DNA from: Bacillota bacterium
Lineage (GTDB): Bacteria; Bacillota; Clostridia; Lachnospirales; Bianqueaceae
Length of the DNA stretch: 39,526 nt
Direction: 5' to 3'
Assembly (NCBI GenBank): GCA_017620135.1
Contig: JAFZQZ010000071.1
Coordinates: forward strand, 1 to 39,526
The notes below the pieces were generated by a model. That model saw nothing but the letters and a program-made list of their open reading frames with translations. It was not told the DNA's origin and ran no database searches. The position numbers were made by a program, and so were the translations under genes. Shown here one piece after another: positions 32,058-39,526 of the stretch (position 1 is its first letter; every line of letters starts with the position of its first letter).

Positions 32058-32086
32058 ATATTACCACCTCGGAAGAACGTTGTCAA
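32058..32086 (-). promoter_or_regulatory. Promoter of tRNA-Leu
   Basis: On the minus strand TTGACA (32081-32086), a 17-nt spacer and TAATAT (32058-32063) end 15 nt before the tRNA 5' end. The -35 overlaps the stop codon of the glycosylase gene. Confidence 0.82.
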
Positions 32087-33294
32087 GTTCTTTTTGCTGT
32101 TTCCCAGAGAATCGTCTCGCACGCGTTGAATATGGCCAGGCGCTCCACTGCTTTCTCTATGGCCTTCATCACTTTCTTCCCTGCCTTCACACCGTCCTCA
32201 AACCATAATCCCCGGACGATCAGCGTACCCGTCCGCCGGTCTGCCGCCGCCTCGATCCGTCCGATCAGATCCTCTCCGTAGAGCATGGGAAGCACGTAAT
32301 ATCCGTACTTGCGCTTATTTGCCGGCGTGTAGATCTCCCAGGAATAGTGGTAATCCCAGAGTGCTTCGATCAGTTTGCGGTCCCAGAGCATCGGGTCCAG
32401 CGGTGCCAGAAACTCCAGCCTTGCCTTCGTGTCGGTCTCACCGGCCAGCACAGCCTGCATCAGCGGCAGATCCTCGCACAGAAAATACAGCGGGAACCGG
32501 ATCCCCTCGACCTGTACCGATACGATCTCGCCTGCCTCTTCCAACTCCTCGAACACCTGCTCTCTTTGTTCGGCCGTCATATTGATCCCCAGCCACGCGT
32601 CCGACCGCCGGTTCCACAAAAGGCCCACCGCGCCGATCCGGCGAAGGACACGCCACTTTAGAAACGCCATCTCGTCGGTCCACGGGTCCGGCGCCTCGAG
32701 CAGCGCCTGATCGAAATAATTCTCCGCCAGATCATAGTATTTGCGCGAGCCGTTCTTATGATGGATCAACAGGACGCCGTCGGTATAGAGCTGCTCCAGT
32801 ACGGAACGCGCTGCCTGGGAATCATTATACCAGTTTCCGCTCCAGTGCATGGAAGAATGCCAGAAGATCGTCCCGCCTATCGGTAAAGTATCGCTGCTGA
32901 CCGGGCCGTTTTCACGGATATAGCGGATCGCTTCCTCCTCCAGCTCGGGGATCCCGGGGAAAGACGCGCCGTGCGCGCGGCTTCGCTCACGGTAGGAGGC
33001 GAAGTACGGCCAGTCCTCGCTGGGCCAGATGGCGAGTTCCTTGTCAGAGTAATCGACGAGCACGCGATCCTTGTACAGAAGGTCAGCGAGCATCTGTTTG
33101 GTAAAGCCTTTGACGCGGGACTGCAGGGTGAGTTCGGCGTTTTTGCCGCACGCATCGACGGGATCGAACTGGATGCAGCCGGCCTGGCGGACATAGAGGT
33201 AGGCGCCTTCCTTGCCCCTGAACCGGTATTTGCCGAGCAGTCCCTGTTTCGTGAGGATGAACTGCTTTGCCGCGCTTTTTGAAATGGTTTCCAT
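32083..33294 (-). CDS. YcaQ/AlkX-type winged-helix DNA glycosylase
   Basis: A 403-residue protein of the HTH_42 superfamily, which in E. coli YcaQ (AlkX) removes alkylated bases and unhooks interstrand crosslinks and in Streptomyces gives self-resistance to DNA-alkylating products. The family's catalytic Gln-x-Asp motif is visible as Q42-F43-D44 in CIQFDPVD. C-terminal conserved blocks include FLAPLDPMLWDRK and a PANKRKYGYYVLPMLYGEDLIGR segment. The start is ATG 33294 with an AAAGGA site 11 nt upstream. The length fits the family. It is divergent from the importer operon, and the two promoters overlap at their -35 boxes. Confidence 0.9.
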   Translation of the reverse strand: METISKSAAKQFILTKQGLLGKYRFRGKEGAYLYVRQAGCIQFDPVDACGKNAELTLQSRVKGFTKQMLADLLYKDRVLVDYSDKELAIWPSEDWPYFASYRERSRAHGASFPGIPELEEEAIRYIRENGPVSSDTLPIGGTIFWHSSMHWSGNWYNDSQAARSVLEQLYTDGVLLIHHKNGSRKYYDLAENYFDQALLEAPDPWTDEMAFLKWRVLRRIGAVGLLWNRRSDAWLGINMTAEQREQVFEELEEAGEIVSVQVEGIRFPLYFLCEDLPLMQAVLAGETDTKARLEFLAPLDPMLWDRKLIEALWDYHYSWEIYTPANKRKYGYYVLPMLYGEDLIGRIEAAADRRTGTLIVRGLWFEDGVKAGKKVMKAIEKAVERLAIFNACETILWETAKRT

Positions 33295-33325
33295 GTCCTC
33301 GATCCTTTCTTTTCCCTGTAAAACT

Positions 33326-33354
33326 TGGATATCATCTTTCGAATGCATTGTCAA
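33326..33354 (-). promoter_or_regulatory. Promoter of the YcaQ-type glycosylase gene
   Basis: On the minus strand a perfect TTGACA (33349-33354), 17-nt spacer and weak TATCCA (33326-33331). Confidence 0.55.
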
Positions 33355-33376
33355 GGTTTTTTTCTTGAGCTATACT
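33348..33376 (+). promoter_or_regulatory. Promoter of the iron/cobalamin importer operon
   Basis: TTGTCA (33348-33353), a 17-nt spacer and TATACT (33371-33376). Its -35 shares five bases with that of the divergent gene. Confidence 0.75.
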
Positions 33377-33426
33377 ATCAAGGATCCGGGACCAAACGGA
33401 ATCCATTTTTGAAAGGAAGTGTTGCA

Positions 33427-34353
33427 ATGAAAAGTAAACTCAAACGCTTCAGGATCCTGTCACTGGTTCTCGCACTTGTTTTTGTAGTGGGAATGCTCGC
33501 TGGCTGCCAGAAGGCGCCCGAGAGCAAAGCTGTCACCATCACCGACATGACCGGCCGTGAGATCACGCTCGAAGAGCCGGCGACCCGCGTGGTCGCGCTG
33601 TCCGCGGCAGACTGTGAAGTCCTGTTCGCTGTCGGAGCCGGCGATACGTTGGTCGGCCGCGGTGAATACTGCGACTATCCGGCCGAAGTGCTGAATGTTC
33701 CCTCTGTAGAATCAGGTTACGAGACCAACATCGAGCAGATCATTGAACTGAAGCCTCAGGTGCTCCTGATGAGCACGATGGCGCAGACCGAAGAACAGGT
33801 CAAGGCGCTGGAGGACGCGGGCATCAAGGTCGTCGTCTCCGATGCACAGGATATTGAAGGCGTCTATCAGTCGATCACCATGATCGGTCAGCTGATGGGC
33901 AAGTCCGCGGAAGCGGAAAAAGTTATCGAGAACATGAAAGCTACCTTCAAAGAAGTAGCGGATAACCCCGCCCTTTCCGGTAAGAGCGTCTACTTTGAGG
34001 TCTCCCCGCTGGAGTGGGGCCTGTGGACTGCCGGCAAAGGTACCTTTATGAATGAGATCGCCGAGATGATGGGACTTAAAAACTGCTTCGACGACGTCAC
34101 CGGCTGGGGCGAGATCTCCGAGGAACAGGTCCTCGAGCGCAACCCCGATATCATCGTGACGATCTCCATGTATTACGGCGAAGGCCCGACCCCTGTGGAA
34201 GAGATCGCTTCCCGCTCCGGATGGGAGAACGTGACGGCCGTCAAAGACAACATGATTCTCAACCTTGCGAATAACGAGCTTTCCCGCCCCGCCCCGAGAC
34301 TGGCGGAAGGCGCGAAAATGCTTTATGATTTTGTCAGTGGAGCTTCCAAATAA
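33427..34353 (+). CDS. Substrate-binding lipoprotein of an iron-siderophore/cobalamin/heme ABC importer
   Basis: A 308-residue lipoprotein: basic start, hydrophobic core and lipobox LAGC with Cys27 as the lipidated residue. The mature part is the PF01497-type binding fold. It opens with VTITDMTGREITLEEPATRVVAL, then GRGEYCDYPAEVLNVPSVESG and NIEQIIELKPQVLL in the first lobe, a long linking helix, and EVSPLEWGLWTAGKGTF with ERNPDIIV in the second. ATG 33427 has an AAAGGAAG site. It is followed by a FecCD-type permease and an ATPase, completing an importer. The substrate (ferric siderophore, heme or corrinoid) cannot be decided from sequence. Confidence 0.92.
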   Translation: MKSKLKRFRILSLVLALVFVVGMLAGCQKAPESKAVTITDMTGREITLEEPATRVVALSAADCEVLFAVGAGDTLVGRGEYCDYPAEVLNVPSVESGYETNIEQIIELKPQVLLMSTMAQTEEQVKALEDAGIKVVVSDAQDIEGVYQSITMIGQLMGKSAEAEKVIENMKATFKEVADNPALSGKSVYFEVSPLEWGLWTAGKGTFMNEIAEMMGLKNCFDDVTGWGEISEEQVLERNPDIIVTISMYYGEGPTPVEEIASRSGWENVTAVKDNMILNLANNELSRPAPRLAEGAKMLYDFVSGASK

Positions 34354-34368
34354 GTTTTGAAAGATACA

Positions 34369-35397
34369 ATGAAACATCTTCGTCAGGACAGTTTTTCGCC
34401 GCTGACACTGGGGCTTTTCGCTCTGGTGACAGCGGCGACGCTGGTATTTTGCGTATGTACCGGCAGTGTCAGTATCCCGCTTTCCGAGACCGTCCGGGTA
34501 TTTGCCCGGGCTCTTTCAGGACGCGCGCAGGAAAATACATCGGCTGCGTCGATCATCCTGAATGTGCGTCTTCCCCGGGTGCTGTGCGTACTTCTGACCG
34601 GTTCTTCGCTGGCGCTGTGCGGCGCGTCCATGCAGGGACTTCTGAAGAATTCTCTGGCTGACGGATCGACGCTTGGCGTCTCCACCGGAGCATCCTTAGG
34701 CGCGGCGCTGGCCATCGCGCTGGGTATCACGCTGCCCGGGATACCTTTTGCCGGGACGATGGTGATGGCGATCCTTTTCGCTTTTCTTTCTCTGATCATC
34801 ATCCTGACGCTGGCTTACCGGCTGGACTATTCTCTTTCCACGAATACGATCATCCTGCTGGGTGTCATTTTTTCGATGTTCGTTTCCAGTATCCTGTCGC
34901 TGGTGATCACCTTTGCTTCCGATAAAGTCAAAAATATCGTTTTCTGGACGATGGGGTCGCTAGCCGGTTCCAGCTATCTGAACGCTCTGGTCTTATTCAT
35001 CGTCCTGCTGATCTGCGGAACGATCCTGCTGTCGTTATCACGCGAGCTGAACGCGTTTGCGATCGGCGAGGCCAACGCGCGGACAATTGGTGTGAACGTG
35101 CGCCGGACCAAGCTGATCGTGCTGATCACGGTTTCCGTGCTGATCGGGGTCTGTGTATCGATCGGCGGCTCGATCGGGTTCGTGGGGCTGGTGACGCCGC
35201 ATATGGTGCGACTGATCACAGGGCCTAACCATAAACGGCTGATGCCGGCCTGCCTCTTTGGCGGCGGAACGTTCCTGATGCTATGTGATCTGGTCGCGCG
35301 GGTGCTGCTGCGGCCGCTGGAATTGCCGATCGGCGTAGTGACCAGTATGATCGGCGCGGTCGTGTTCGTGATCATTTACGCGAAGGCGCGCAGGTAG
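34369..35397 (+). CDS. FecCD-family permease of the importer
   Basis: A 342-residue integral membrane protein of the FecCD/BtuC type, expected to have about ten segments and to work as a homodimer. Diagnostic parts are RLPRVLCVLLTGSSLALCGA near residue 70, LLKNSLADGSTLGVSTGASLGA, the cytosolic coupling turn LNAFAIGEANARTIGVNVRRTK, and GSIGFVGLVTPHMVRLITGPNHKRLMPA. ATG 34369 lies 15 nt after the lipoprotein stop; a TTG at 34357 is the alternative start. Its stop overlaps the ribosome site of the ATPase, so expression is operonic. Confidence 0.93.
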   Translation: MKHLRQDSFSPLTLGLFALVTAATLVFCVCTGSVSIPLSETVRVFARALSGRAQENTSAASIILNVRLPRVLCVLLTGSSLALCGASMQGLLKNSLADGSTLGVSTGASLGAALAIALGITLPGIPFAGTMVMAILFAFLSLIIILTLAYRLDYSLSTNTIILLGVIFSMFVSSILSLVITFASDKVKNIVFWTMGSLAGSSYLNALVLFIVLLICGTILLSLSRELNAFAIGEANARTIGVNVRRTKLIVLITVSVLIGVCVSIGGSIGFVGLVTPHMVRLITGPNHKRLMPACLFGGGTFLMLCDLVARVLLRPLELPIGVVTSMIGAVVFVIIYAKARR

Positions 35398-35405
35398 GAG
35401 GGCAG

Positions 35406-36293
35406 ATGATGGATGAATTGTTGAATGTTCAGTCTCTGACTGTCCGGGTACCGATCAGAAGCGGCGCTTCCTCGCGTGCGATCCTTGATGATGTCAACTT
35501 TTCTCTCGCCTCCGGCGAGCATCTTTGCATCGTCGGTCCCAACGGCGCAGGCAAGTCCACGATCGTAAACTCGATCGCGCAGAGCATCGCTTACACCGGC
35601 CGCATCACCTATCTGGGACGCGATCTGAAAGAATACCGGTCCGTTCAGCTGGCCCGGATCCTGGGAGTCCTTTCGCAGTCACATGAGATCTCCTATTCTT
35701 TCTCTGTCCGTGAAGTGGTCCGCATGGGTCGCTACGCCTATACCCCGACGATCTTCTCTCCCCGTCCGGCTGATGATGAAGAAAAGATTGATGAAGCACT
35801 AAGCCTGACCGGGCTCAGCTCGATCGAAGATCGGTCGGTACTGACGCTATCCGGCGGCGAGCTGCAGCGTGTGTTCCTTGCTCAGCTTTTTGCGCAGGAT
35901 CCGCAGATCCTTGTCCTGGATGAGCCGGCGAACCACCTGGATCTGCAGTACCAGATGCAGTTGTTCTCTCTGCTGGAAAAATGGCTGAAGGCACCGGCAC
36001 CACAGCGGGAAGACGCAGCCGCTCTGCAGCGTGCGCCTGTTGACAGCAGCGCGCCGCGGCGGGATTCGTCATCTGCTGACGCCAGCGTGCCGCAGCGGGC
36101 CATCATCTCGGTCGTTCATGATCTTTCGCTCGCCATGACCTTCGCTGATCGCGTGCTGCTTCTCCACGAGGGCCGGGTCCGCGGATTTGGCACGCCGAAG
36201 GAAGTGCTCACCCGTGAAAACCTCGAAAGCATCTATGGAATGGACGTCTATGCCTGGATGAACAGACTTCTTTCCAACTGGCAGCCAGGATAA
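35406..36293 (+). CDS. ATP-binding protein of the importer, with an unusual Ala/Pro/Gln/Ser-rich insert
   Basis: A 295-residue FecE/BtuD-type ATPase. Walker A is GPNGAGKST (44-52), the Q-loop region LGVLSQSHE, the signature LSGGELQR, Walker B ILVLDEPANHLDL and the H-loop VVHD (H238). Between the helix after the D-loop and the H-loop strand lies a low-complexity insert of about 36 residues (195-230) with repeated PQR/PRR units, where relatives have only a short turn. The insert should be surface exposed, so activity may be kept. Two ATGs (35406, 35409) follow TAGGAGGG; the second has the better spacing. It completes the importer with the two preceding genes. Confidence 0.92.
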   Translation: MMDELLNVQSLTVRVPIRSGASSRAILDDVNFSLASGEHLCIVGPNGAGKSTIVNSIAQSIAYTGRITYLGRDLKEYRSVQLARILGVLSQSHEISYSFSVREVVRMGRYAYTPTIFSPRPADDEEKIDEALSLTGLSSIEDRSVLTLSGGELQRVFLAQLFAQDPQILVLDEPANHLDLQYQMQLFSLLEKWLKAPAPQREDAAALQRAPVDSSAPRRDSSSADASVPQRAIISVVHDLSLAMTFADRVLLLHEGRVRGFGTPKEVLTRENLESIYGMDVYAWMNRLLSNWQPG

Positions 36294-36323
36294 GTTGCGT
36301 TTTATAGAAAGGAGACCTGTGAA

Positions 36324-36965
36324 ATGAGGGAAAAACTGATCATCCTCGGACTGTCTGTTCTGGGGATGGCGCTTCTTTTTCTTTTTTTCTACCTGATCCG
36401 GCCCAAGAAGAAGTTTCCCTACGAACGCAGGGAGCTTCTGACCTCCAATGAGTTTCCTTTCTATCAGATCCTCTACCCGCTCTGCGAAAAGCATGGATGG
36501 ATGCTGCTCGTGAAGATGCGGCTCGCGGATATCCTGACGGTCGTACCGGGTGAAAAAGATTATATGGCTTATTTCAACAAGATAAAAGCCAAGCATACAG
36601 ACTTTGTTCTCTGTGATCCGGATACGCTGGAAGTCCTGGCCGGGGTCGAACTGGATGATCCGTCTCACGAACGACCGGAGCGGATCGAGCGGGATGAGTT
36701 CGTTGATCAGGTATACGCGGCGGCCGGGATCCCACTGCTGCATGTATGGATGCCCATCACGGAAAAAGAGTTAGAAAAGGAATTGCTCGCCCTCATTCCG
36801 TCTTTGACGGGACAGGATACCGAAACGCTGGCTGAAGACCAGACCGAGGCATCTGAGGTTGGTGCCGAAGCACATGAACCTGTCATCGCAAAAGCAGAGC
36901 CTGCGGTGCTCAAAGACCGACCGGAAATCATCATTACCGGTCTGGTCAGTGATTTGAAAAAATAA
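36324..36965 (+). CDS. DUF2726 membrane-anchored protein
   Basis: A 213-residue protein with one N-terminal membrane segment (about 5-26) and a cytosolic DUF2726 domain (about 35-150). Conserved features visible are LLTSNEFPFYQIL, the VKMRLADIL strand, FNKIKAKHTDFVLCD and AGVELDDPSH, then RDEFVDQVYAAAGIPLLHV. The pattern resembles restriction-endonuclease-like folds, as has been suggested for this family, and includes a DFVLCD acidic strand. The tail is acidic and low in complexity. The ATG follows AAAGGAGA, 30 nt after the ATPase gene, so it may be co-transcribed with the importer, but a functional link is doubtful. Confidence 0.87.
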   Translation: MREKLIILGLSVLGMALLFLFFYLIRPKKKFPYERRELLTSNEFPFYQILYPLCEKHGWMLLVKMRLADILTVVPGEKDYMAYFNKIKAKHTDFVLCDPDTLEVLAGVELDDPSHERPERIERDEFVDQVYAAAGIPLLHVWMPITEKELEKELLALIPSLTGQDTETLAEDQTEASEVGAEAHEPVIAKAEPAVLKDRPEIIITGLVSDLKK

Positions 36966-37009
36966 AACCTGCTCCGAAGGATTTGTGACGGTTGTAAGAA
37001 TATATGATT

Positions 37010-37040
37010 CGCCTCAACAGGTCTTTTGGGGCGTTTTTCT
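37010..37040 (+). terminator. Terminator of the importer/DUF2726 operon
   Basis: An 8-bp stem with one mismatch-tolerant pair (37010-37017 with 37026-37033) followed by TTTTTCTTTT. Confidence 0.8.
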
Positions 37041-37079
37041 TTTGTGATCGTTCTGCCGCCCAAAACTCCCTGTGATTTT

Positions 37080-37385
37080 TAGGAAAGATATCAACCGGAC
37101 GAGCTATCTTATCCAGGAATTAGAAAAGATAGTCTGTCAAAAACTTATCTCACCCAAACGAAGCTTACGCAGGTTGATTTTTCTGGATAAGATACCAGTC
37201 AGATGGCTCTTCTCACCCAGGGATTGGAGAAGATAGCGCGTCAAGTTGATGCGCCGCCCAATAATGCAAAAATGTACTGGGCGGCGAGGCTTGAAAACGC
37301 ACTGTCTTTTCCAAAGAGCTGGGGCAGATGCGAAAAAGCCTGACTATCTTCCCCAATGGGCTGGGGCGAAACTGAAAAAGCTGAA
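37080..37385. repeat. Cluster of degenerate CTATCTT-CC repeats
   Basis: Two related pairs are visible. Copies at 37104-37140 and 37207-37244 share TCTT...AGG-ATT-GA-AAGATAG...GTCAA. Copies at 37301-37342 and 37343-37383 are a head-to-tail 41-42-nt duplication with TCTT..CC...GCTGGGGC and AAAAAGC. A weaker copy begins at 37145. The first pair can fold as CTATCTT/AAGATAG hairpins. Confidence 0.6.
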
Positions 37386-37404
37386 AAAAAGCCCAAAAAG
37401 CGAC

Positions 37405-37448
37405 AAAAAAACCGACCTGACGAGAGATCACCGTCAGGTCGATTTTTC
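37405..37448 (-). terminator. Bidirectional terminator after the SleB-type hydrolase gene
   Basis: A perfect 10-bp stem (37413-37422 with 37432-37441) with a 9-nt loop. T runs follow on both strands (six Ts on the minus strand). Confidence 0.9.
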
Positions 37449-37467
37449 TTGGGGGTATTCTATCAGA

Positions 37468-38769
37468 TTAATAGAAACAATTGCCGCCGATCACGACATA
37501 GGGTCGATCCAGTGTCAAAGGATCGAGCCAGTAGACTCCGTTAAAGAACAGATAGTCACCAATGTTGTTCACGCCGTTAAGCGCGTCCTGCGCTGCCTGA
37601 TAGCACACGGAACTGACATCGTTATTCGCGAGATATCCGCCGATGCGGCCTGTCGCGAACTGATACGGCGCGTAAATGACATCATAGATGTTACTTTCGA
37701 AACCGGCATACAGTCGATTGAGTACACAGTTGGCGACAGCCAGCGAACCGTCATAGTAGGGGCCTGCTTCACATTGGCAAAGGGCCGCCAGATAATCCAG
37801 TTCCGTATAGCCGTCCACCACACGCGAGGCGTCTGTCGAAACGCCGCGGGATGTCGTGCCGGGATCGCTTTCCCACGAAGAACTCGTGGACGCCGCAGTA
37901 GTTTCTGAGCTTTCTTCCGGCTCAGAACTTTCTTCGGTTTCAGACGTTTCAGATCCTTCATCCGAAGATTCTAAGCTGTCTTCATCCTGAGTCTCCTCAG
38001 AGGTTTCCTGCTGAGCAAGAGACGGTTCGGAAGGTTGTTCTTCCTCTGATTCTTCAGAAGATTCTTCCTCTTCTTCCGTTTCGGAAGTCTCCTCAGTGAT
38101 TTCCTCACTGCTTTCTTCCTCAGATTCTTCCTCATTCCCGGAAGAATCTGCGGTGTATGCTTCCTCATACACCGACTCTTCCTCTTCCTGCTCTTCCAGC
38201 TCTTCTTCCTCTTCTTCCAGAGGCTCTTCTTCTGAAGTCTCCTCTGAAGAAATGTCTTCTGTTTTCTCTTCCGTCTTTTCATCTACAGCGATCGGAGCTG
38301 TAATGTTGTTTCTTTTTTCAAAAACAGAATACGGGGTCATGTCTGCTACCAGCTCATAGGGGTTCTCGAGTATTTTTTCCATACGAACCGTATTGCTGGC
38401 AGGCAATGGGCTGCTCACAACTTCAGCCGAATCGGTCTCTTGTGAATCTGTCTGTGTGTCTGTGTCTTCTTCTGCCGGTGTGATTCTCTCTGTAACAGCC
38501 TCATTGAACTGATCCTGGCTTTTTCCGGGCGCCACGCCCATCAGGGTCATCATATGGACTGCCTGTGCACTAGTCGGCAGCTTTCTGCTCACCTCGGAAG
38601 ATCCTTCGCTTTCGAAGATGCTTTCATCGAAAAGCGTCCTTTCTTCCAAAGTCTGTGGATACTCTGAAGCCAGTGGCTTCACCTCAAAAACGATGGAGGA
38701 GAGAACGATTCCGATTGCCGTAAGTACCCCGATTACCAGGAGCACCTTCCGGTTTCTTGATGATTTCAT
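37468..38769 (-). CDS. Secreted SleB/CwlJ-type cell wall hydrolase with a long acidic linker
   Basis: A 433-residue protein: basic start, hydrophobic segment (about 9-29) acting as signal or anchor, a polar region (30-150), and a Ser/Glu/Thr-rich acidic linker of about 130 residues (about 165-300). The C-terminal Hydrolase_2 domain (about 320-433) has the catalytic Glu in CQCEAGPYYDGSLAVANCVLNRL (about E334), then YAPYQFATGRIGGYL and LFFNGVYW near the end. SleB/CwlJ relatives cut peptidoglycan as lytic transglycosylase-like enzymes in spore germination or growth. The long acidic linker suggests action in the vegetative wall. ATG 38769 follows AAGGAG; a near-consensus promoter lies upstream. 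Its catalytic domain has three Cys besides the one next to the Glu. Confidence 0.9.
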   Translation of the reverse strand: MKSSRNRKVLLVIGVLTAIGIVLSSIVFEVKPLASEYPQTLEERTLFDESIFESEGSSEVSRKLPTSAQAVHMMTLMGVAPGKSQDQFNEAVTERITPAEEDTDTQTDSQETDSAEVVSSPLPASNTVRMEKILENPYELVADMTPYSVFEKRNNITAPIAVDEKTEEKTEDISSEETSEEEPLEEEEEELEEQEEEESVYEEAYTADSSGNEEESEEESSEEITEETSETEEEEESSEESEEEQPSEPSLAQQETSEETQDEDSLESSDEGSETSETEESSEPEESSETTAASTSSSWESDPGTTSRGVSTDASRVVDGYTELDYLAALCQCEAGPYYDGSLAVANCVLNRLYAGFESNIYDVIYAPYQFATGRIGGYLANNDVSSVCYQAAQDALNGVNNIGDYLFFNGVYWLDPLTLDRPYVVIGGNCFY

Positions 38770-38831
38770 CGGTTCATTTCTCCTTGAAACATTTTCGAAA
38801 TATTTTTTGTAATATTTGTAATACATTCGTT

Positions 38832-38860
38832 ATTCTATCGTAAAAAAGAGCGTTTGTCAA
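38832..38860 (-). promoter_or_regulatory. Promoter of the SleB-type hydrolase gene
   Basis: On the minus strand TTGACA (38855-38860), a 17-nt spacer and TAGAAT (38832-38837). A small palindrome CCACTA/TAGTGG (38861-38876) abuts the -35 and could be an operator. Confidence 0.8.
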
Positions 38861-38908
38861 CCACTACATCTAGTGGGTCAGGGTGCCTGGAGTCCGTATA
38901 AGTTGTGG

Positions 38909-38937
38909 TTTACGAAAAGTCAAAAATGTGATAAGAT
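38909..38937 (+). promoter_or_regulatory. Possible promoter of maf
   Basis: TTTACG (38909-38914), a 17-nt spacer and TAAGAT (38932-38937), 40 nt before the ATG. Confidence 0.5.
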
Positions 38938-38977
38938 AAAATTTGATATTTTTTGAACATAGACAGAGGTTCATTTC

Positions 38978-39526
38978 ATGACCAAAATCATCCTCGCGTC
39001 CGCCTCTCCAAGGCGCCGCGAATTACTTCATTTTATAACGTCCGATTATGACCTCGCTTCCTCCTCGGCGGAGGAACAGGTTCATGTCCCGGAGGGGACG
39101 CCTCCCGAAAAAGTCCCCCTGCTTCTGGCCGCGGCGAAAGCCAAAGATGTTGCCGCAAGGCATCCCGGCAGGATCGTGATCGGCGCCGATACCGTCGTGA
39201 TCGGTCCGGAAGGCGAGATACTGGGCAAACCCGCAGACAGCGGGGACGCGGCCCACATGCTCCGGCTGCTTTCAGGTAAAACGCATCAGGTCGTGACCGG
39301 TGTATGCCTTGTTTATCAACCGGACGAGCCCGCCAGCGCTCTTTCCGAGTCCTTTGCCGAGGTGACGGACGTGACATTCTATCCCCTTTCCGAACAGGAG
39401 ATCGAAGACTATGTCGCGACCGGCGAGCCCATGGATAAGGCCGGCGCCTACGGGATACAGGGAAAGGGCTGCCGCCTGATCAAGGCTATACACGGAGACT
39501 ATTACACCGTGGTAGGCTTTCCTATC
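38978..39526 (+). CDS. maf: Maf family nucleotide pyrophosphatase (3' end cut by the window)
   Basis: 183 codons are visible and open at the window edge; the family is about 190-200 residues, so only the very end is missing. Maf proteins hydrolyse non-canonical or modified nucleoside triphosphates (dTTP/UTP/m5UTP or m7GTP types) in the cytosol and affect septum formation. Motifs seen are ILASASPRRRELL at the N terminus, VIGADTVVIG with the catalytic Asp, GKPADSGDAAHMLRLLSGKTHQVVTGV, and near the end DKAGAYGIQGKG. ATG 38978 has an AGAGG site 8 nt upstream. Confidence 0.95.
   Translation, partial: MTKIILASASPRRRELLHFITSDYDLASSSAEEQVHVPEGTPPEKVPLLLAAAKAKDVAARHPGRIVIGADTVVIGPEGEILGKPADSGDAAHMLRLLSGKTHQVVTGVCLVYQPDEPASALSESFAEVTDVTFYPLSEQEIEDYVATGEPMDKAGAYGIQGKGCRLIKAIHGDYYTVVGFPI

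Larger units (their letters stand above)
36966..37467. other. 502-nt intergenic region with hairpins and degenerate repeats
   Basis: No convincing gene is present. It contains a terminator at each end, the repeat cluster at 37080-37385 and a 9-bp GC-rich hairpin (37252-37260 with 37278-37286, 17-nt loop) without a T run. Confidence 0.65.

Noticed and set aside
33295-33426. Cobalamin riboswitch upstream of the importer
   Set aside because: The leader from the promoter to the ATG is only about 45 nt, too short for a B12 riboswitch, and no B12-box-like sequence is seen.
37246-37908. A 220-codon plus-strand frame between DUF2726 and the hydrolase
   Set aside because: It starts in repeats, passes through a strong terminator hairpin and then runs antisense to the catalytic domain of the hydrolase.

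Overview
The window looks like chromosome of a Gram-positive Clostridia-type bacterium (Lachnospiraceae-like, inferred). Reasons are consensus TTGACA-17-TATAAT-type promoters and strong AGGAGG ribosome sites, a sorting-signal surface protein, an SleB-type cell wall hydrolase, BlaI/M56 regulators, and a tRNA gene with no encoded CCA. I cannot name a genus.

Left chromosomal part (1-17666). Two long, apparently cytoplasmic, helix-rich proteins of unknown function (1213 and 736 aa) flank a nitroreductase. An alternating array of a TTGTATAAA half-site fills the convergent gap at 3734-3950. Next comes a run of a sortase-anchored Ig-like repeat protein, a zinc-ribbon/TPM-domain membrane fusion and a MATE exporter, then a three-gene MacB-like ABC transporter (ATPase plus two FtsX-type permeases) ending in a strong terminator.

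Integrated element (17667-31977). A 25-bp direct repeat, mostly the 3' end of tRNA-Leu, bounds about 14.3 kb that looks more AT-rich than its flanks, at least from 21.8 to 29.7 kb. Both ends carry GGTCATCT repeats with a 12-bp period, resembling integrase arm sites. The inside holds a MobC/relaxase pair with a candidate oriT, only a C-terminal scrap of a tyrosine integrase, an AlbA_2/ATPase-type regulator, and two separate BlaI + M56-metalloprotease sensor circuits. Circuit 1 is BlaI-M56-membrane-anchored protein, with two GTYKACA-N3-TGTARAC operators. Circuit 2 is BlaI-M56; its AAATCT-N8-AGATTT operator lies in its own promoter and again at the promoter of a four-gene operon (two permeases, ATPase, DUF4129-like membrane protein). 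The simplest reading is a mobilizable element whose cargo senses an extracellular or envelope signal by regulated proteolysis and switches on a peptide/envelope-stress ABC transporter.

Right chromosomal part (31956-39526). The intact tRNA-Leu(AAG) is followed by a YcaQ/AlkX-type DNA glycosylase. Divergent from it is a complete iron/cobalamin-type ABC importer (lipoprotein, permease, ATPase) with a DUF2726 membrane protein. Then come a repeat-rich noncoding stretch (37080-37385), a secreted SleB-type hydrolase with a long acidic linker, and the start of maf, cut by the window edge.

The most novel material is the pair of BlaI/M56 circuits on one mobile element, the phased half-site array, the two giant helical proteins and the repeat cluster near 37.2 kb.
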